Shown here: piece by piece, positions 61,218 through 64,000 of the stretch
Position numbering within the stretch: position 1 is the first letter of the stretch
Layout of the letters: every line of letters begins with the position of its first letter
NCBI GenBank assembly: GCA_964451365.1
Contig: CAYVIB010000008.1
Location: 97,566-161,565, forward strand
DNA from: CAYVIB01 sp964451365
GTDB taxonomy: Bacteria > Pseudomonadota > Gammaproteobacteria > Pseudomonadales > Cellvibrionaceae
Length of the DNA stretch: 64,000 nucleotides
Reading direction: 5' to 3'
Notes under the pieces: model-generated
Database searches by the model: none
What the model saw: the letters and a program-made list of their open reading frames with translations, nothing else
What the model was told of the DNA's origin: nothing
Translations under genes and position numbers: made by a program

Positions 61218-61842
61218 CCAGCGCAGGCAGTTGCGCCATGGCGGTAAAGGAAATGATTTCGTTTTCGAAAGGCTCGTGCAGGGGATTGTAGAAAAAAGTT
61301 TTCATCCCGGCGTTAACGCCCGCTTTTATTCCCGGAAGGCTGTCATCGATAACAGCGCATTCCGAGGCGGAAAAACCCATTTTCCTGGCGGCAACCAGAT
61401 ACAATTCGGGATCGGGTTTCCAGACTCCATGCTCATAGGCACTGAAAATATTTTCCGCAAAATACTTTTTCAGCCCTGTTATCGTAAGCGTCTCCCGAAT
61501 TTTTGCCGTCGGGCCATTGGAAACCACCGCCTTTGGGTGCGGCAAGCAGGCCAGAACATTTTCCACTCCGTCCACTGCCCGCAGGTGTTGGCGAAAAAGC
61601 CCGCTGACAATTTTGCGGTAGTCGGCAATAAATTTTTCGTTGTATTCGAAGCCGTATTGTTCCGCCAGAAGGTTTAGCAGATCGGTCAGCTTCCAGCCTT
61701 TGTATTCAATCGCCAATTGCCTGGCATCAACATCAACCCGAATTTCCCGCAGTTTGTATTCCAGGCCCATGCAACCCAGATACTCACTGTCCACCAATGT
61801 TCCATCGTTATCGAACAACAGGCATTTTATCTCATTCACCAT
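61204..61842 (-). CDS. HAD-family sugar-phosphatase-like hydrolase
   Basis: A 212-residue HAD subfamily IA enzyme: motif I LLFDNDGTLVDSE, motif II KAVVSNGPTAKIRETL, and motif III/IV region CAVIDDSLPGIKAGVNAGM. The substrate is probably a small phosphorylated sugar or nucleotide (YieH- or beta-phosphoglucomutase-like); this is inferred. ATG 61842 overlaps the rsmI stop by 11 bases, so it is coupled to rsmI. It also converges on and overlaps the decayed esterase. Confidence 0.85.
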   Translation of the reverse strand: MVNEIKCLLFDNDGTLVDSEYLGCMGLEYKLREIRVDVDARQLAIEYKGWKLTDLLNLLAEQYGFEYNEKFIADYRKIVSGLFRQHLRAVDGVENVLACLPHPKAVVSNGPTAKIRETLTITGLKKYFAENIFSAYEHGVWKPDPELYLVAARKMGFSASECAVIDDSLPGIKAGVNAGMKTFFYNPLHEPFENEIISFTAMAQLPALVTSS

Positions 61843-62719
61843 CAACCCCGTTATCCAGCGCCCACTTGTAAAGCTTGTTTTTTTTCTCGCCGTAGAGCTG
61901 CGCGGCAACGGCCGCGGCTTTTTTTACCGGCAGTTCCTTCAGCAGGATTTTCATCGCCTTTTCCACTTCCGCACTAACGGCATTATCTGATTCGTCGGCG
62001 CGGTAGCCTTCCACAATAATAACCATTTCCCCCCGTTGTTGATTCGCATCCGCCCGCAGCCGCTCCAGCAGATCCTCCAGCCGGCCATCGAGAAACGTTT
62101 CAAAATTTTTGGTCAGTTCCCGCGCGAGCACCGTTCGCCTGCCGCCGCCGAAAACCTCCGCCATATCTGCCAGCGAGTCCATTATGCGGTGTGGGGATTC
62201 GTAAAAAATAATACTGCGCGGCTCTTTCAATAAAGCTTCAAAAACCGTCTTGCGCGCTGCCGATTTCGCCGGCAGAAAGCCTTCAAAGGCAAAGCGGTCG
62301 GAGGGCATGCCCGAGGCGCAAAGCGCGGTGATCAAAGCACAGGCACCCGGCACCGGAACAACGGTAATACCTTCATCCCGCGCCTGTCGCACAAGTTTAT
62401 AACCGGGGTCCGAGATCAGTGGCGTACCCGCGTCGGAGATCAGGGCCACTTGTTCGCCGTGACGCAACTTTTCCAGCAGGCGTCGGGTCTGATTGTCATC
62501 ACTGTGATCGTGGTAGGGAATCAGGGGCGTCGAAATATGGTAATGTTGCAGCAATTTTGCACTGTGACGGGTATCTTCGGCAGCAATAATATTCACCCCC
62601 TTTAGCACTTCGATCGCCCGATAACTGATATCGGTGAGATTGCCTATGGGGGTGGCGACGATGTATAACGCGCTGTCCTTGTGTGACGCGCCCTGTTGTA
62701 GCGTACTGTCTTTGGTCAT
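61832..62719 (-). CDS. rsmI: 16S rRNA (cytidine-1402-2'-O)-methyltransferase
   Basis: A 295-residue tetrapyrrole-methylase-fold enzyme: LYIVATPIGNLTDISYRAIE, EDTRHSAKLLQHY, VPVPGACALITALCASGMPS and FYESPHRIMDSL. It methylates C1402 of 16S rRNA. It is divergent from lpoA, the usual arrangement in gammaproteobacteria. ATG 62719 fits family length. Confidence 0.95.
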   Translation of the reverse strand: MTKDSTLQQGASHKDSALYIVATPIGNLTDISYRAIEVLKGVNIIAAEDTRHSAKLLQHYHISTPLIPYHDHSDDNQTRRLLEKLRHGEQVALISDAGTPLISDPGYKLVRQARDEGITVVPVPGACALITALCASGMPSDRFAFEGFLPAKSAARKTVFEALLKEPRSIIFYESPHRIMDSLADMAEVFGGGRRTVLARELTKNFETFLDGRLEDLLERLRADANQQRGEMVIIVEGYRADESDNAVSAEVEKAMKILLKELPVKKAAAVAAQLYGEKKNKLYKWALDNGVDGE

Positions 62720-62798
62720 GTTGAACTATTTTGGCGGTTCGGGGACGCAATGATAACCTCCCCAACCACCACTCGCACTCCAATAATCCGAGGCATCG

Positions 62799-64000
62799 AT
62801 GAGTAAATTTGCGTTTTCCGTGCAGTTGAAGCTGTGTTTTGCATTAATGATGACCCTGCTGCTGATATCCTGCGGCCCCGCCGGTGTCCGCCAACAGGAC
62901 CTGGAAGACCAGACCGGCTACATAAAACTGGAGGATATTCCGGAACTGCTGGAAAAAGCCGATGCCGCCACCGGTGAAGAGCGCGCGGAGTTGCGTCTGG
63001 CCGCCGCCGAAGCCCTGATCATCCACGGCGAACTGGACTGGGCACGCAACACACTGGGCGAGTTGTTTCCCGAAGCCCTGACCGACGAACATTTTTTACG
63101 CTATTCGATCTTGTCCGCCAAAGTTGCCATTGCCGAAGGCAGCCACTTCGTTGCCTACAATCATCTGTTTAATGACCGCTTCAAGCGCACAGTTTCCACC
63201 AGTCCCGTTGAATTGCGCCACCAGGCGCTCGACATGCGCGCGTCGCTGCTGTTTGACATCGCCGAATACCGCGAGGCGGTCAAGCAACGCATTCAACTGG
63301 ACACACTGCTGACGGACCCCTATGAAAAGGACCTCAACCAGGACCTGCTGTGGCAGGCGCTAATGGAGCTGCCGTTGAAAGACCTGCGGATGGAAAGCCA
63401 GATGCAGGGCGACCCAATTGCCAAGGGCTGGTATACACTGGCGTCCCTGAGCAAGGACAACCAGACCAACCTGCAGCAACAGCTTCAGGAAGTGGACAAC
63501 TGGGTGGCGCAGTGGCCGAATCACCCCGCCAGCGTGCGCCTGCCCGCCGACCTGCAGCTGTTGCGCCAACTGGTGGCGGAACAGCCCCAACAGATCGCCC
63601 TGCTGCTCCCGCTGTCCGGCAAACTGGGACCGGCCGCGCAGGCCATTCGCGATGGTTTTATGGCCGCCTACTACCAAGCCTCCGCCACCGGCCGCCAAAG
63701 GTTGCCGGATATCCGCATTTACGACACCACTGATGTCAACATCGACGAGTTGTACGACAACGCCATTCTCGAAGGAGCCCAGATGGTGGTCGGCCCGCTG
63801 GACAAGGACAATATTGACAAGCTGATGCAGCGGTTCATGCTGCCGGTCCCGACCCTGGCGTTAAACTATGCCGAGGATGCTGCCAGCGTTCCCGACAAGC
63901 TTTACCAGTTCGGCCTGGCACCAGAGGACGAGGCCCGACAGGTGGCCGAGCGCGCCTGGCGCGATGGATACCGGCGAGCCATGATCCTGGCGCCGGCCAG
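62799..64000 (+). CDS. lpoA: Penicillin-binding protein activator LpoA, 3' end outside window
   Basis: The visible about 400 residues start with a leader and lipobox LLLISC. An N-terminal TPR-like helical domain follows (LLEKADAATGEERAELRLAA, ELDWARNTLGEL). From about residue 265 a periplasmic-binding-protein-like domain begins (QIALLLPLSGKLGPAAQAIR, DGFMAAYY, GAQMVVGPLDKDN). LpoA is the outer-membrane lipoprotein activating PBP1A. Position opposite rsmI agrees. The frame is open at the right edge. Confidence 0.92.
   Translation, partial: MSKFAFSVQLKLCFALMMTLLLISCGPAGVRQQDLEDQTGYIKLEDIPELLEKADAATGEERAELRLAAAEALIIHGELDWARNTLGELFPEALTDEHFLRYSILSAKVAIAEGSHFVAYNHLFNDRFKRTVSTSPVELRHQALDMRASLLFDIAEYREAVKQRIQLDTLLTDPYEKDLNQDLLWQALMELPLKDLRMESQMQGDPIAKGWYTLASLSKDNQTNLQQQLQEVDNWVAQWPNHPASVRLPADLQLLRQLVAEQPQQIALLLPLSGKLGPAAQAIRDGFMAAYYQASATGRQRLPDIRIYDTTDVNIDELYDNAILEGAQMVVGPLDKDNIDKLMQRFMLPVPTLALNYAEDAASVPDKLYQFGLAPEDEARQVAERAWRDGYRRAMILAPA

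Overview
The window reads as a chromosomal segment of a polysaccharide-degrading gammaproteobacterium, most likely Cellvibrionaceae or a close relative (Cellvibrio, Teredinibacter, Saccharophagus type). This is inferred from two lipoproteins with poly-serine linkers directly after the lipobox (one a GH10 xylanase), a fused BioH-BioC protein of the type known from Saccharophagus, a GlyGly-CTERM cyclophilin, decayed acetylxylan esterases and the rsmI/lpoA divergon. No rRNA, tRNA or CRISPR was seen.

Layout. 1-5.0 kb: a truncated poly-Ser lipoprotein, a secreted alpha/beta hydrolase, and an AT-rich run of small minus-strand genes separated by attC-like palindromes. This looks like an integron cassette cluster without an integrase in view (CALIN-like), with several decayed cassettes including a DUF2806 pseudogene. 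5.4-12.3 kb: an eight-gene Mrp-type cation/proton antiporter operon (E-F-G-A'/B-C-D-D-D) carrying three antiporter-like membrane subunits. 12.5-22 kb: pfkB, a diguanylate cyclase, then a stress block (PRC-barrel protein, otsB, a GH15 enzyme, otsA, dps) and an aldehyde dehydrogenase. 22-27.3 kb: a solute-binding-like protein and fumC/acnA. 27.8-32 kb: the GH10 xylanase lipoprotein and the ergothioneine pair egtB-egtD.

32.1-38.6 kb is an AT-rich island with a six-gene minus-strand operon: four secreted proteins of unknown or coiled-coil type (one ending in what looks like a pre-toxin PT-TG module), a secreted LHH-type HNH nuclease, and a SUKH-like immunity protein. This resembles a polymorphic toxin whose parts are encoded as separate exported polypeptides. 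It is the best candidate here for an undescribed system.

39.6-43.8 kb: a membrane Ser/Thr kinase with N-terminal Thr-containing repeats, converging on a caspase-like (C14) Sel1-repeat lipoprotein that is divergent from a lipoprotein alpha/beta hydrolase. 43.8-51 kb: a GntR/FCD regulator, an EVE protein, a TonB-like fragment, a short DUF3094 gene, an acyl-CoA dehydrogenase, a secreted sugar-phosphate-isomerase-like protein, and a three-gene set with a SprA-related putative metalloprotease. 51-55.5 kb: the biotin operon bioB-bioF-bioHC-bioD behind a clear BirA operator. 55.6-64 kb: comF, srkA-like kinase, htpX, GlyGly-CTERM cyclophilin, two decayed esterase genes (SGNH and CE2 types), a HAD phosphatase, rsmI, and divergent lpoA cut by the window edge.

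All family assignments come from reading motifs and recalled family features. No database search was run.
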